In this document: piece after piece, positions 53,635 through 61,828 of the stretch
Position numbering within the stretch: position 1 is the stretch's first letter
Layout: the number at the start of each line of letters is the position of its first letter
DNA from: Roseburia sp.
GTDB taxonomy: Bacteria > Bacillota > Clostridia > Lachnospirales > Lachnospiraceae
Direction: 5' to 3'
NCBI GenBank assembly: GCA_026168605.1
Contig: JAPFDX010000026.1
Location: 1 to 63,856, forward strand
Length of the DNA stretch: 63,856 bases
Made by a program: the position numbers and the translations under genes
Notes under the pieces: generated by a model
What the model was told of the DNA's origin: nothing
Seen by the model: the letters and a program-made list of their open reading frames with translations, nothing else
Databases searched by the model: none

Positions 53635-54387
53635 TCATCCGAAACGTCCGGTAATGTAGTCCTCTGTGCGCTTATCCTGCGGCACGGAGAACAGCTTTTC
53701 TGTCTCACCGCTCTCGATCACCTCGCCCAGCAGGAAAAAGACCGTCTTATCCGACACGCGGACTGCCTGCTGCATATTGTGTGTGACCATGATGATCGTA
53801 TATTTTTTCTTGAGTTCGATCGCCAGATCCTCAATCTTCGAGGTGGAGATCGGATCGAGCGCGGAGGTCGGCTCATCCATCAGAATGACCTCTGGGTCTA
53901 CCGCGAGTGCTCTTGCGATGCAAAGGCGCTGCTGCTGCCCGCCGGACATACCGAGCGCGCTCTTTTTGAGACGGTCCTTCACCTCGTCCCAGATCGCCGC
54001 ATCGCGCAGGGATTTTTCCACGATCTCATCCAGCTTTGCCTTCGAGCGGATGCCGTGCGTCCGAGGTCCGTAGGCAATGTTGTCATAAATGCTCATCGGA
54101 AATGGATTCGGTTTCTGGAATACCATGCCGACGCGCTTCCTGAGCAGGTTGACGTCCACGCCATTGTAGATATTTTCCCCATCAAGGCGGATCTCTCCGG
54201 TGATCTTACAGCCCTCCACCAGATCGTTCATGCGGTTTAAGCATTTGATAAAGGTCGACTTTCCGCAACCGGACGGTCCGATAAACGCTGTGATCTCTTT
54301 TTCCTGAATACTCATATTGATATTTTTTAATGCGTGAAAATCCCCATAATAGAGATTTAAGTCTTTGATCTGAAATTTCTCTGCCAT
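53635..54387 (-). CDS. pstB: Phosphate ABC transporter ATP-binding protein PstB
   Basis: The 250-residue ATPase has Walker [10 protein letters not shown], the PstB-specific NRMNDLV and [21 protein letters not shown], signature [17 protein letters not shown], Walker [14 protein letters not shown] and H-loop VTHNMQQA. It powers the high-affinity phosphate importer. It follows pstA by 20 bases. Confidence 0.97.
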   Translation of the reverse strand: MAEKFQIKDLNLYYGDFHALKNINMSIQEKEITAFIGPSGCGKSTFIKCLNRMNDLVEGCKITGEIRLDGENIYNGVDVNLLRKRVGMVFQKPNPFPMSIYDNIAYGPRTHGIRSKAKLDEIVEKSLRDAAIWDEVKDRLKKSALGMSGGQQQRLCIARALAVDPEVILMDEPTSALDPISTSKIEDLAIELKKKYTIIMVTHNMQQAVRVSDKTVFFLLGEVIESGETEKLFSVPQDKRTEDYITGRFG

Positions 54388-54407
54388 TTTTTGTTTCCTT
54401 CCTGCTC

Positions 54408-55289
54408 CTATGCCTTCGACGCCTCAAGCTTTTTTGCCAGAAGTGAGGAGACCGCGTTGATGATAAGTACGATAAATAAGAGGATAACCGCCGTTGCGTT
54501 CGCTTCGTTCTTGTGCAGCCCCTCGTTGGAGAGCACATACATATGGATGGCGAGTGTACGCCCGGAATCCATCACGCCAGCCATTCCCGTCATTGTGCCT
54601 GCCGTGTAGATGAGCGCCGCCGTCTCCCCGACAATACGTCCGATCGAGAGGATCACACCGGAGAGAATCCCCGGCATTGCCGCCGGAAGCACGATCTTAA
54701 AAATAGTGCGGAGTTTCCCCGCTCCAAGCCCAAAGCTTCCCTCACGATAGGAGAGCGGCACACATAAAAGCGCCTCCTCCGTGGTCCGCATGACGGTCGG
54801 CAGTACCATGATCGCAAGCGTCATCGCTCCCGCAAGCATGGAGTAGCTCCATCCGAGCGCAATCACGAAAAACAGCATACCAAACAGTCCGTAGATGATC
54901 GACGGAATACCCGTCAGCGTCTCCGCCGTCAGGCGCACGACGCCGACCAGCTTGTTTCCCTTTTTCGCGTACTCCACCAGATAAATCGCGGCGCCAATAC
55001 CAAACGGAACGGAAAACAGCAGCGCCAGAAACACCATCAGGATCGTATTGACGATCGCCGGCATCATGGAAACGTTGTCCGAATTATATTCCCAGGCAAA
55101 AAGGCTCGGTTTTAGGTAAGGAAGTCCGTTCACCAGAATGTAGCCCACCAGAAACAGCAGGGTGATCACCGTGATGACCGCGGCGATTCCCACCAGCAAA
55201 AGGAGCACGAATGAGCCCGGATGCCTCGTGTACGATTTGATCCTGTCCTTTACGGACATTTGATTGATTGGCTTTAATTTCTTATCCAT
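54408..55289 (-). CDS. pstA: Phosphate ABC transporter permease PstA
   Basis: This 293-residue permease has six helices and the family segments [20 protein letters not shown] and [42 protein letters not shown] in outline, which includes the ATPase-contact loop. GGAAGGAG lies before the ATG. It starts 6 bases after pstC. Confidence 0.96.
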   Translation of the reverse strand: MDKKLKPINQMSVKDRIKSYTRHPGSFVLLLLVGIAAVITVITLLFLVGYILVNGLPYLKPSLFAWEYNSDNVSMMPAIVNTILMVFLALLFSVPFGIGAAIYLVEYAKKGNKLVGVVRLTAETLTGIPSIIYGLFGMLFFVIALGWSYSMLAGAMTLAIMVLPTVMRTTEEALLCVPLSYREGSFGLGAGKLRTIFKIVLPAAMPGILSGVILSIGRIVGETAALIYTAGTMTGMAGVMDSGRTLAIHMYVLSNEGLHKNEANATAVILLFIVLIINAVSSLLAKKLEASKA

Positions 55290-55295
55290 CCGCGC

Positions 55296-56162
55296 CTACT
55301 CCTTCCCGCTTCTCTTGATCATGGAAAAGCAAAAATTGATGATCAAAATAAATACAAACAGCACAACTCCAGTGGCGATCAGCGCCTCGCGGTGCAGGTC
55401 GGTCGCATAGCCCATTTCCATGACAATATTCGTGGTCAGGGTACGGATGCCTTCCAGCATATTGTGCGTCACGCGCGGCTGGTTGCCGACAACCATCACA
55501 ACCGCCATCGTCTCCCCGAGCGCACGCCCGACGCCGAGCACAACAGCCGCAAAAATCCCGGATTTCGCCGCCGGAAGGAGAACGGTAAACACACTTCTCT
55601 CATGCGTCGCGCCAAGCGCCAGCGCTCCCTCATAATAGCTCTGATCCACCGCCCGGATCGCAGGCTCGGACGCGCCGATGATCGTCGGCAGGATCATGAT
55701 ACCGAGCAGGATCGCCGCACATAAAATGCTCTCCCCTCTGCTGTCGAAGTGCTCCCGGATAAACGGCACGAGCACGACTACGCCAAAAAATCCGTAGACG
55801 ATCGAGGGGATTCCCGCCAGCAGATTCACGATCGGCTTTAAGACCTTATACCATTTTGCAGGACAGAATCTCGCCATAAAAACGGACGTCAGGATGCCGA
55901 CCGGCACGCCGATGATCAGGGCGCCTCCCGTCACATAAATACTTCCGAGTATCATCGGAAAAATTCCAAATTTGTCATTTCCCGGTCTCCAGACCGTCCC
56001 TGTCAAAAATTCCAGAAAGCCGATCTCTTTCATTGCCGGGATTCCGTTTGCAAAGAGGAAGATGCAGATCAGCGCAACCGCCAGAATGGAAACGACTGCC
56101 GTGATCAGGAATACAAGCTCCATCAGCTTTTCCTTCGCCGTACTCCGGTTTATATTCTCCAT
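55296..56162 (-). CDS. pstC: Phosphate ABC transporter permease PstC
   Basis: The 288-residue permease has six helices, LLAGIPSIVYGFFGVVVLVP, and the loop AVDQSYYEGALALGATHERSVF with GETMAVVMVVGN, typical of PstC. AAGGAG before 56162 sets the start, not the longer frame to 56219. A hairpin separates it from pstS. Confidence 0.96.
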   Translation of the reverse strand: MENINRSTAKEKLMELVFLITAVVSILAVALICIFLFANGIPAMKEIGFLEFLTGTVWRPGNDKFGIFPMILGSIYVTGGALIIGVPVGILTSVFMARFCPAKWYKVLKPIVNLLAGIPSIVYGFFGVVVLVPFIREHFDSRGESILCAAILLGIMILPTIIGASEPAIRAVDQSYYEGALALGATHERSVFTVLLPAAKSGIFAAVVLGVGRALGETMAVVMVVGNQPRVTHNMLEGIRTLTTNIVMEMGYATDLHREALIATGVVLFVFILIINFCFSMIKRSGKE

Positions 56163-56199
56163 TGAAATCTCCTTTTTCTCCACAGATGATCTGTCGGGC

Positions 56200-56231
56200 A
56201 AAAAGACCGGATCGCTCACGCCCGGTCTTTT
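56200..56231 (-). terminator. Partial terminator or processing hairpin between pstS and pstC
   Basis: AAAAGACCGG and CCGGTCTTTT form a perfect 10-bp stem (loop of 11) that runs into T on the minus strand. Placed 20 bases after the pstS stop, it would lower expression of the membrane subunits relative to the binding protein, an arrangement common in ABC operons. Confidence 0.65.
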
Positions 56232-56250
56232 CGCCTGTGCTGTTTTCTGT

Positions 56251-57219
56251 CTAGTTTAATCCATCCCAGTTTGTGATCTCACCGGTGAAGATTCCCTTTA
56301 CATTTTCAGAAGAGAGATCCTCTGCCGGATTCGCCGGATTTACGATCACCGCGATACCGTCCATCGCAATCTCTGTTCCGGTCAGTCCGCCCTCAAGCTC
56401 GGTGTCCTTTAACTCTCGGGAAGCCATACCGATATCCAGGGTTCCGTCCATCGCTCCCGTCATACCTGTGGTGGAATCACTTGTCTGGAGTTCAATTGTA
56501 ACGTTTGGGTTCAGCGCCTTGTATGCCTCGATCAGCTTCTCCATCACCGGAGCTACGGAGGAAGAACCGCCGATCACAACCTTGCCCTCTGCGCCGTTTG
56601 ACGCAAACGCAGCTCCCTCATCCGAGCCGATGTAGCCGCTCTCGGTGACAACCGCTTGTCCATCTGCGCTCATGATGTAGTTGATGAAGTCCTGCGCCGC
56701 CTCACTCACCTCGCCGCTTGTCGCGATGTTGAACGGTCTTGCGATCGCATATGTTCCGCTCTTGATATTCTCCACAGTAGCCTCTGCTCCATCAATCTTA
56801 ACCGCCTTTACAATGCTCTCGTCCAGAGATCCAAGAGATACATAACCGATGCCGTAGGTGTTGCCTGCCACGGAGGTCAGCATAACGTCCGTGCTGTTTG
56901 TGATGACTGCCTCAACCGTTGTGTTGTCGATCTTCTCGCCGCTCTCGTCCTTCTCCTCGATGCCGAACAGCTCGATAAATGCACCTCTTGTGCCCGAACC
57001 GTCCTCTCTGGAATATACGGAAACGTATTCTGCCGCGTCAAATTCGCCTGCCGCCTCGCTTCCTGCCTCCGGCTGTGCCGCATCCTGCGCACCGTATGTC
57101 TCTGTTCCTGCTGTATCTGCTCCTGCGTCTGTGGCGGTATCTGCGCTGTCTCCACATCCTGCCAGCATACCTGCTGCTAATACTCCTGCGAATAACATAC
57201 TCATGATTTTCTTTTTCAT
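56251..57219 (-). CDS. pstS: Phosphate-binding lipoprotein PstS with apparently permuted halves
   Basis: The 322-residue lipoprotein has a signal peptide with lipobox LAGC (Cys22) and an Ala/Asp/Glu-rich linker (23-62). The two halves of PstS then appear in swapped order. Residues 66-198 match the usual C-terminal part (SREDGSGTR at 70-78, TVAGN-type GNTYGIGYVSLG, then GYIG). Residues 215-322 match the usual N-terminal part (GGSSSVAPVMEKL at 217-229, SREL, ending ITNWDGLN). All phosphate-contact segments are present, so it should work. It is the first gene of the pst-pho operon. The start at 57219 has GGAGG eight bases upstream. Confidence 0.9.
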   Translation of the reverse strand: MKKKIMSMLFAGVLAAGMLAGCGDSADTATDAGADTAGTETYGAQDAAQPEAGSEAAGEFDAAEYVSVYSREDGSGTRGAFIELFGIEEKDESGEKIDNTTVEAVITNSTDVMLTSVAGNTYGIGYVSLGSLDESIVKAVKIDGAEATVENIKSGTYAIARPFNIATSGEVSEAAQDFINYIMSADGQAVVTESGYIGSDEGAAFASNGAEGKVVIGGSSSVAPVMEKLIEAYKALNPNVTIELQTSDSTTGMTGAMDGTLDIGMASRELKDTELEGGLTGTEIAMDGIAVIVNPANPAEDLSSENVKGIFTGEITNWDGLN

Positions 57220-57314
57220 TGTGAAATCCTCCATATCCTTCCATTTGCGGAAACCTCTTTTCCGCCTCGTTTTTATTTTTCTTTCTTGTCGACATGGGAT
57301 ACTTTAACGCAGAA

Positions 57315-57355
57315 ATGTAAAATGCAAATGCATGGTTATGTAAAAGTTATGTAAA
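57315..57355 (-). promoter_or_regulatory. Pho boxes and promoter region of the pst operon
   Basis: On the minus strand TTTACAT occurs at 57355-57349, 57344-57338 and 57321-57315, that is, 11 and 23 bases apart, with a degenerate copy (TTTGCAT) between the last two. Repeats with about one helix turn spacing are the PhoB/PhoP binding pattern (TTAACA or TTTACA). A weak -10 (TAAAGT, 57306-57301) lies 8 bases downstream and the repeats occupy the -35 area, so the promoter should need activation. Confidence 0.78.
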
Positions 57356-57359
57356 AAAT

Positions 57360-57395
57360 GAGGACGCCGTCTGAAGAAGTACAGACAGCGTCCTC
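57360..57395 (-). terminator. Terminator of the CoA-disulfide reductase operon
   Basis: GAGGACGCTGTCTG pairs with CAGACGGCGTCCTC (14 pairs, one G-T, loop of 8), followed by ATTTTTT on the minus strand. The other strand also runs into a T-rich stretch. Its T-run abuts the first Pho box of the pst operon. Confidence 0.9.
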
Positions 57396-57413
57396 GTTTT
57401 ATTATTTTATTCT

Positions 57414-59084
57414 TTACTTACATTCCCGGCAGGAATACTCTGCAACCTTTCCCTCATGCGCCACAGTCTCATACAGTCGGTAGCCCCCTGCAAGATTGTA
57501 GCAGTCATAGCCCCTGCCCTGCAAAATCCGGCACGCAATATAGCTGCGCAGTCCGCTGTGGCAGTGTACATACACCGGTTTGTCTTTTGGGATTTCCTCC
57601 AGATGCTCCCGCAGACTGTCAAGCGGAATGTGGAAAAAGCCCTCGATTTTTCCGCGCTCCACTTCCGTCTTTGTGCGGACGTCCAGCAGCGTCACGCTTC
57701 CGTCGCGCGGCAGAGTCTCCACATCATCCCAGAAAAACTGCTTCACCTTTCCCGTCACGATATTTTCTGCCACAAAGCCGAGCATATTTACCGGATCCTT
57801 CGCACTGCCAAACGGCGGCGCATAGCAAAGCTCAAGCTCCGTCAGGTCTGTTACCTTTGCCCCAAAGCGGATTGCCGCCGCCAGCACATCCATGCGCTTA
57901 TCCACACCGTCAAAACCGACAATCTGCGCGCCGAGCAGTTTTTTTGTCTCCTGATCCCACAGGGCTTTGATCGACATATTTGTCGCGCCCGGGTAGTATC
58001 CGGCGTGTGAGCCGGAATACAGATAGGTCTTATCGTACGCAATTCCAGCCGCCTGCGCCGACTTCTCGTTTAATCCGGTCGATGCGATCGTCATATCAAA
58101 CAGCTTTGCGACCGCCGAGCCCTGCGTTCCCGTATACTCCGACACAATCCCGCAGATATTATCCGCTGCAATTCGCCCCTGCTTATTTGCCGGACCTGCC
58201 AACGGAAGAAACGCCGCCTCCTTGCTCACAAAATTCTGCACCTCGATGGCATCGCCCACGGCATAAATATCCGCCACATTTGTCTCCATCCGGCTGTTTA
58301 CGAGAATACTTCCACGTCCGTTTAAGGCAATGCCGCAAGCCTTCGCGATCGCCGACTCCGGACGCACGCCCACCGACATCAGCACAAGCTCCGCCGGAAC
58401 ACTTCCGTTTTGAAGCTGAACCTCATGTTCGCCGATCGATACCACGCCATTATTGAGGTAGAGTGCAACGCCTGCCTCCTTGACATAGCGGTGTACATCT
58501 GCCGCCATATCAAAATCAAGCGGCGCGATCAGATGATCGGCAAGCTCCACGATCGAAACCTCCAGTCCCGCGCGCTTTAGATTCTCCGCCATCTCCACAC
58601 CGATGTAGCCCCCGCCGATCACGGCAGCCGTTTTCGGATGCTTTTCTTCTATATAAGCTTTAATCGCAAATGTGTCCGGAATATTCCGCAGGGTGAATAC
58701 GTGCGGCAAGTTGGCTCCCGGAATCGGCGGCAGTATCGGACTTGCGCCCGGGGAGAGGATCAGCTTATCATAGCTCTCCTCGTATTCCGTATCTGTTTCC
58801 AGATTCCGAATCGCAACTGTCTTTTTCTCCGCATGGATCGCCGTAACCTCATTTCTCACGCGCACATCAATGTCAAATCTCGCCCGAAAGCTCTCCGGCG
58901 TCTGCAGCGTCAGTGCCTGTTTGTCAGTGATCTCCCCTCCGATAAAATACGGCAGACCGCAGTTTGCAAAGGAAACATAGTCTCCCCGCTCCAAAATAAT
59001 GATCTCCGCCGTCTCATCCAGTCTCCGCAACCTTGCCGCTGCCGACGCGCCTCCCGCTACGCCTCCCATGATCAATACCTTCAT
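57414..59084 (-). CDS. CoA-disulfide reductase with C-terminal rhodanese domain (CoADR-Rhd)
   Basis: The 556-residue flavoenzyme has an FAD fold (MGGVAGGASAAARLRR), the single redox Cys of CoADR in FANCGLPYFIGG (Cys42), an NAD(P)H-binding GGGYIGVEMAENLKRAGL segment, and a dimer domain with TGLNEK. The last 100 residues are a rhodanese with active-site loop CHSGLRSY. Such fusions reduce CoA disulfides or persulfides and handle polysulfide. It is coupled by ATGA to the Fe-S membrane gene upstream, which may supply or take electrons. The C-terminus ends with SCRECK. Confidence 0.92.
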   Translation of the reverse strand: MKVLIMGGVAGGASAAARLRRLDETAEIIILERGDYVSFANCGLPYFIGGEITDKQALTLQTPESFRARFDIDVRVRNEVTAIHAEKKTVAIRNLETDTEYEESYDKLILSPGASPILPPIPGANLPHVFTLRNIPDTFAIKAYIEEKHPKTAAVIGGGYIGVEMAENLKRAGLEVSIVELADHLIAPLDFDMAADVHRYVKEAGVALYLNNGVVSIGEHEVQLQNGSVPAELVLMSVGVRPESAIAKACGIALNGRGSILVNSRMETNVADIYAVGDAIEVQNFVSKEAAFLPLAGPANKQGRIAADNICGIVSEYTGTQGSAVAKLFDMTIASTGLNEKSAQAAGIAYDKTYLYSGSHAGYYPGATNMSIKALWDQETKKLLGAQIVGFDGVDKRMDVLAAAIRFGAKVTDLTELELCYAPPFGSAKDPVNMLGFVAENIVTGKVKQFFWDDVETLPRDGSVTLLDVRTKTEVERGKIEGFFHIPLDSLREHLEEIPKDKPVYVHCHSGLRSYIACRILQGRGYDCYNLAGGYRLYETVAHEGKVAEYSCRECK

Positions 59085-59674
59085 ACTTCCTTACCTCCCA
59101 TATTATTTTTTGCTTTGCAGATCAACTGCGTCATCGTTCCCATCGGGCAATAGACGCACCAGGAACGCGGCTTAAACAGAATCATCGTAAAAAATCCGAG
59201 AACCGTGGACGTCAGCATCACACTGTAAAAGCCAAATGCAAACTGTGCCACGCCCTCCGAAATGACCGTCCCGTGGTACGCCCAGCGCCACGGCACCTTA
59301 AACGTCCACAACAGCGTCACAACCTGCTTTAAATCCTGCGCCCCGGCAAACACCAGATAAGTATTCCAGAGCATGAGAAAGAACATGATAAAAAAGAATA
59401 TTAAAAATCCGTAACGAAAATACTTCGATTTCATCCATCCCGGGATATCCTTTTTTCTGGAAAGCCCAAACGTTCCTCCGATCAGACCAAAAAGCTGCCC
59501 TCTGCCGCAGTATCTGTTGCAGTATGCCTTATTTCCTTTTGCCAGTGAAATGATCAGCGGGATAAAAAAGCACAGCAGTCCAAGCCACGCAAACAGGATA
59601 TTAAAAAATCCAAGTATCAGGTAGGTGAGAGAAGCAACCCACAGATAATCGTACCATTTCTTTTTTGTTTTCAC
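59081..59674 (-). CDS. NapH/NosR-type membrane protein with Fe-S cluster motifs
   Basis: The protein of about 197 residues has four to five helices and cysteine motifs CNRYCGRGQ and CVYCPMGTMTQLIC, similar to the polyferredoxin membrane proteins NapH, NosR and CcoG, which pass electrons through the membrane to redox partners. The start is GTG at 59674, which overlaps the ferredoxin stop (GTGA) and has GGAGG seven bases upstream; the open frame to 59833 is a shadow. Electron donor and acceptor are unknown; ferredoxin and CoADR neighbours suggest a thiol or oxidative-stress chain. Confidence 0.85.
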   Translation of the reverse strand: MKTKKKWYDYLWVASLTYLILGFFNILFAWLGLLCFFIPLIISLAKGNKAYCNRYCGRGQLFGLIGGTFGLSRKKDIPGWMKSKYFRYGFLIFFFIMFFLMLWNTYLVFAGAQDLKQVVTLLWTFKVPWRWAYHGTVISEGVAQFAFGFYSVMLTSTVLGFFTMILFKPRSWCVYCPMGTMTQLICKAKNNMGGKEV

Positions 59675-59868
59675 GCCGTCACCTCCCTCATGGAGATCAC
59701 GCTTGCCGGACACTCCTTTGCGCATTTCCCACAGCCTACACAGAGCTCCTCGTCTACCGCTGCGTAGATTCCTCCTGAAATTGTGATCGCACTGCGCGGA
59801 CAAACCTTCATGCAGCAGCCGCAGGCGACACAATCCGTCGTACAGACACTCGCTTTTCTTTTTGCCAT
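59671..59868 (-). CDS. 2[4Fe-4S] ferredoxin
   Basis: The 65-residue ferredoxin has two clusters: CVACGCCMKVCP (13-24) and CVGCGKCAKECP near 43-54, each CxxCxxCxxxCP. It has two additional Cys residues (9 and 18). GGAGG before 59868 sets the start. It leads the three-gene operon with the membrane Fe-S protein and the CoA-disulfide reductase. Confidence 0.95.
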   Translation of the reverse strand: MAKRKASVCTTDCVACGCCMKVCPRSAITISGGIYAAVDEELCVGCGKCAKECPASVISMREVTA

Positions 59869-60007
59869 CGTATTCCTCCTTGATCTGCCCACACTATAAC
59901 AAAAGAAAACGGTGGATTCCGTAACTTAATCACAGCCCACTGATACCAAAAAACTTTTTATATTTCTATACTTTTATGGATTTTAGGATAAAACTGACTA
60001 CATTCGC

Positions 60008-60583
60008 ATGGGAGGTTTGTTCAACCGTGTTGTTCGGTACATCGTGGAAAACGTGGGAAAAACATTTTCCGCCAATGCAATCGTAAAATTTTTAAAAAGC
60101 GAAGGGCGCTCGCTCTCTGTCGAAGCGGTGTACAATTATCTGGAATGGCTGGAGAAAGCTTTTGTCATTTACCGTTGTCGGCGGTATGATCTGCAAGGGA
60201 AATCCGTCTTAAAAACGCAGTAGAAATTTTATCTCGCGAATGCGTCCCTAAAATACTGCATCATGGGTTTTCACCCCAAGTCCATCGCCGCCATGCTCGA
60301 AAACATCGTCTACTTTGAGCTGCTCCGAAAAGGATATGAGGTCTACATCGGAAAAAACGAGACGAAGGAAATCGACTTCGTAGCCGTGCAGCGCGATGAG
60401 CGTATCTATGTGCAGGTATGCCGCAGGCTGCCGGAGGAGTCCGACCGCGAGATTGCCAATCTTCTCGAGCTTAAGGATCACTACCCCAAATATGTCGTGA
60501 CCCTCGACGAGCTCGCCTCAGGAAACGTCAATGGCGTTAAGATCGTGCATCTTGCAGACTTTCTGCTGATGCGGGAATATTGA
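60008..60583 (+). pseudogene. Remnant of a DUF4143-type AAA ATPase gene
   Basis: One frame encodes the C-terminal half of an ATPase of the ATP-binding/DUF4143 family: NRVVRYIVENVGKTFSANAIVKF, then KSVLKT, then ENIVYFELLRKGYEVYIGK and KEIDFVAVQRDERIYVQV. The frame is cut by an in-frame TAG at 60221-60223, where relatives have a Glu codon (GAG), and the N-terminal Walker ATPase half is missing; upstream there are only stops. The gene is therefore doubly broken: truncated at the 5' end and nonsense-mutated. The two pieces are in the same frame, so no frameshift is needed. Expression is unlikely. Confidence 0.88.
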
Positions 60584-60650
60584 CACGGGCTTTTCAAAAA
60601 TAAGATTGGCAAAATATACAAATGGTATTCTGATTTGTGAATATGGAGAA

Positions 60651-60800
60651 GCCTAGAAACTTCTTAATGTTCTGTCAAATTCCAGCAATTCGACGGCAGG
60701 GAAGCCGGCGAAAGCCCGAACTGCGACATGGATGGGGCATAGAGGGCGGTTGCGTTCCTAATACATTACCATTGCTCAGAACATTTTAGAAGTTCTTAGT
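60651..60800 (+). ncRNA. Structured RNA element, possible stand-alone HEARO/omega RNA
   Basis: About 150 bases are closed by a long stem: AACTTCT-TAATGTTCTG (60658-60674) pairs with CAGAACATTTTAGAAGTT (60777-60794) with one bulge. Inside, GCAG...CTGC encloses GGC-GAAA-GCC with a GNRA tetraloop, followed by GAACTGCG, GGATGGGGC and GGGCGGTTGCG. No coding frame covers it. From memory, the tetraloop stem and the GAACTGCG...GGATG core resemble HEARO RNAs (omega RNAs of IscB nucleases), which also occur without iscB. The plus orientation is chosen because of the GAAA loop. A MITE-like element is the alternative. Confidence 0.5.
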
Positions 60801-60867
60801 TTCGGAATCCTGAACAAAAAAGAATATCATTTGTGCATTTTGCCAGTCATAATCTGTAAGCACCCTT

Positions 60868-60906
60868 TTGACACCCGAATACTATAAAGAACACCTATTG
60901 ACACCC
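60868..60906 (+). promoter_or_regulatory. Direct repeats TTGACACCC upstream of desulfoferrodoxin
   Basis: TTGACACCC occurs at 60868-60876 and again at 60898-60906, exactly 30 bases (three helix turns) apart. The second copy can serve as -35 with TAACTT 17 bases later. They may be promoter elements, regulator sites or both. Apart from these and the RNA element, the 393-base gap 60584-60976 shows nothing else. Confidence 0.5.
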
Positions 60907-60976
60907 ACAGCAAAAACCAGTAACTTAAAGATAGGCACAACTATCACAAGCCAAAAAACAAAAAGGAGAACAGACT

Positions 60977-61348
60977 ATGAAGTATTATGTATGCGAGCGT
61001 TGTGGAAATATCATTGAATTTGCAGTAGACAAGGGGGTCCCGGTGATGTGCTGCGGTACAAAGATGATGGAGCTGGTTCCGGGAACATCCGACGGAGCCC
61101 ATGAGAAGCACGTTCCGGTCGTAACTGTTGACGGCAACAAGGTATGTGTAGTGGTTGGTGAGGTAGAGCATCCGATGACCGAAGAGCATTTCATCCAGTG
61201 GATCGCGATCGAGACGAAAAAGGGCAGCCAGAAGGTAAACTTAAGCTACACAGATGCACCGAAGGCAGAATTTTTACTGGCAGACGGAGACGAGTTTGTC
61301 GCTGCGTATGAGTACTGCAATCTGCACGGACTCTGGAAATCCAACTAG
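60977..61348 (+). CDS. dfx: Desulfoferrodoxin (superoxide reductase)
   Basis: This 123-residue enzyme reduces superoxide to peroxide without making oxygen, a hallmark of anaerobes. The N-terminal desulforedoxin domain has the four Cys of the FeS4 site (CERC at 6-9 and CC at 25-26). The SOR domain has the iron-binding His residues (EKHVP, EHPM, EEHFIQWI) and the final CNLHGLW with axial Cys and His. AAAAGGAG lies before the ATG. It stands apart from, but close to, other redox genes. Confidence 0.96.
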   Translation: MKYYVCERCGNIIEFAVDKGVPVMCCGTKMMELVPGTSDGAHEKHVPVVTVDGNKVCVVVGEVEHPMTEEHFIQWIAIETKKGSQKVNLSYTDAPKAEFLLADGDEFVAAYEYCNLHGLWKSN

Positions 61349-61449
61349 CTGTCCGCACTGCTCTGTAACTTTATCACGGAATTGTATCTGAAAAAACAGT
61401 AAGCTGGATCCATCAAAGATCTTACAAAAAAACAGAGGGAGAATGGCTT

Positions 61450-61770
61450 ATGTTTGAATTATTCCGAAAAAGAGATATCAATCAGGGCGTGGAAGAATGG
61501 AGAAGCACCGAAGGCGCAATCCTTCTGGATGTGCGGACCAAAGAGGAATACCGGACGTACCACATTGAAGGCAGCATCAATATTCCCCTGCAAACCATCG
61601 ATGAAGCAGAAGTGCACATCGGTGACAAAAACAAGCGGATTTACGTATACTGCCAGAGTGGCGTGCGCAGCGCGAGCGCATCCAGATTTTTGAAAAAGGC
61701 AGGCTTTTCCGACGTCATTGACATTGGCGGTATCAGCGCTTACCGCGGATCAGCCGCAAAGGCTCAATAG
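61450..61770 (+). CDS. Single-domain rhodanese
   Basis: The 106-residue rhodanese (sulfurtransferase) has LLDVRTKEEYRTYHIEGSINIPL and the active-site loop CQSGVRS (Cys near 76) with the CxxGxR pattern that binds the persulfide. GGGAG precedes the ATG. It follows the desulfoferrodoxin gene by about 100 bases and ends at a strong terminator. It may share function with the rhodanese domain of the CoA-disulfide reductase nearby. Confidence 0.93.
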   Translation: MFELFRKRDINQGVEEWRSTEGAILLDVRTKEEYRTYHIEGSINIPLQTIDEAEVHIGDKNKRIYVYCQSGVRSASASRFLKKAGFSDVIDIGGISAYRGSAAKAQ

Positions 61771-61777
61771 CAATTCC

Positions 61778-61828
61778 AAATGCCCCCGGATGTTCTCCTT
61801 GCATGGAAAAACATCCGGGGGCATTTTT
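61778..61828 (+). terminator. Terminator after the rhodanese gene
   Basis: AAATGCCCCCGGATGTT and AACATCCGGGGGCATTT form a perfect 17-bp stem with a 15-base loop, followed by T on the plus strand. The convergent alarmone synthetase gene ends at 61829, right behind it. Confidence 0.95.

Noticed and set aside
59675-59833. N-terminal extension of the membrane Fe-S protein
   Set aside because: It lies in another frame over the ferredoxin gene; the GTG at 59674 has GGAGG and overlaps the ferredoxin stop.
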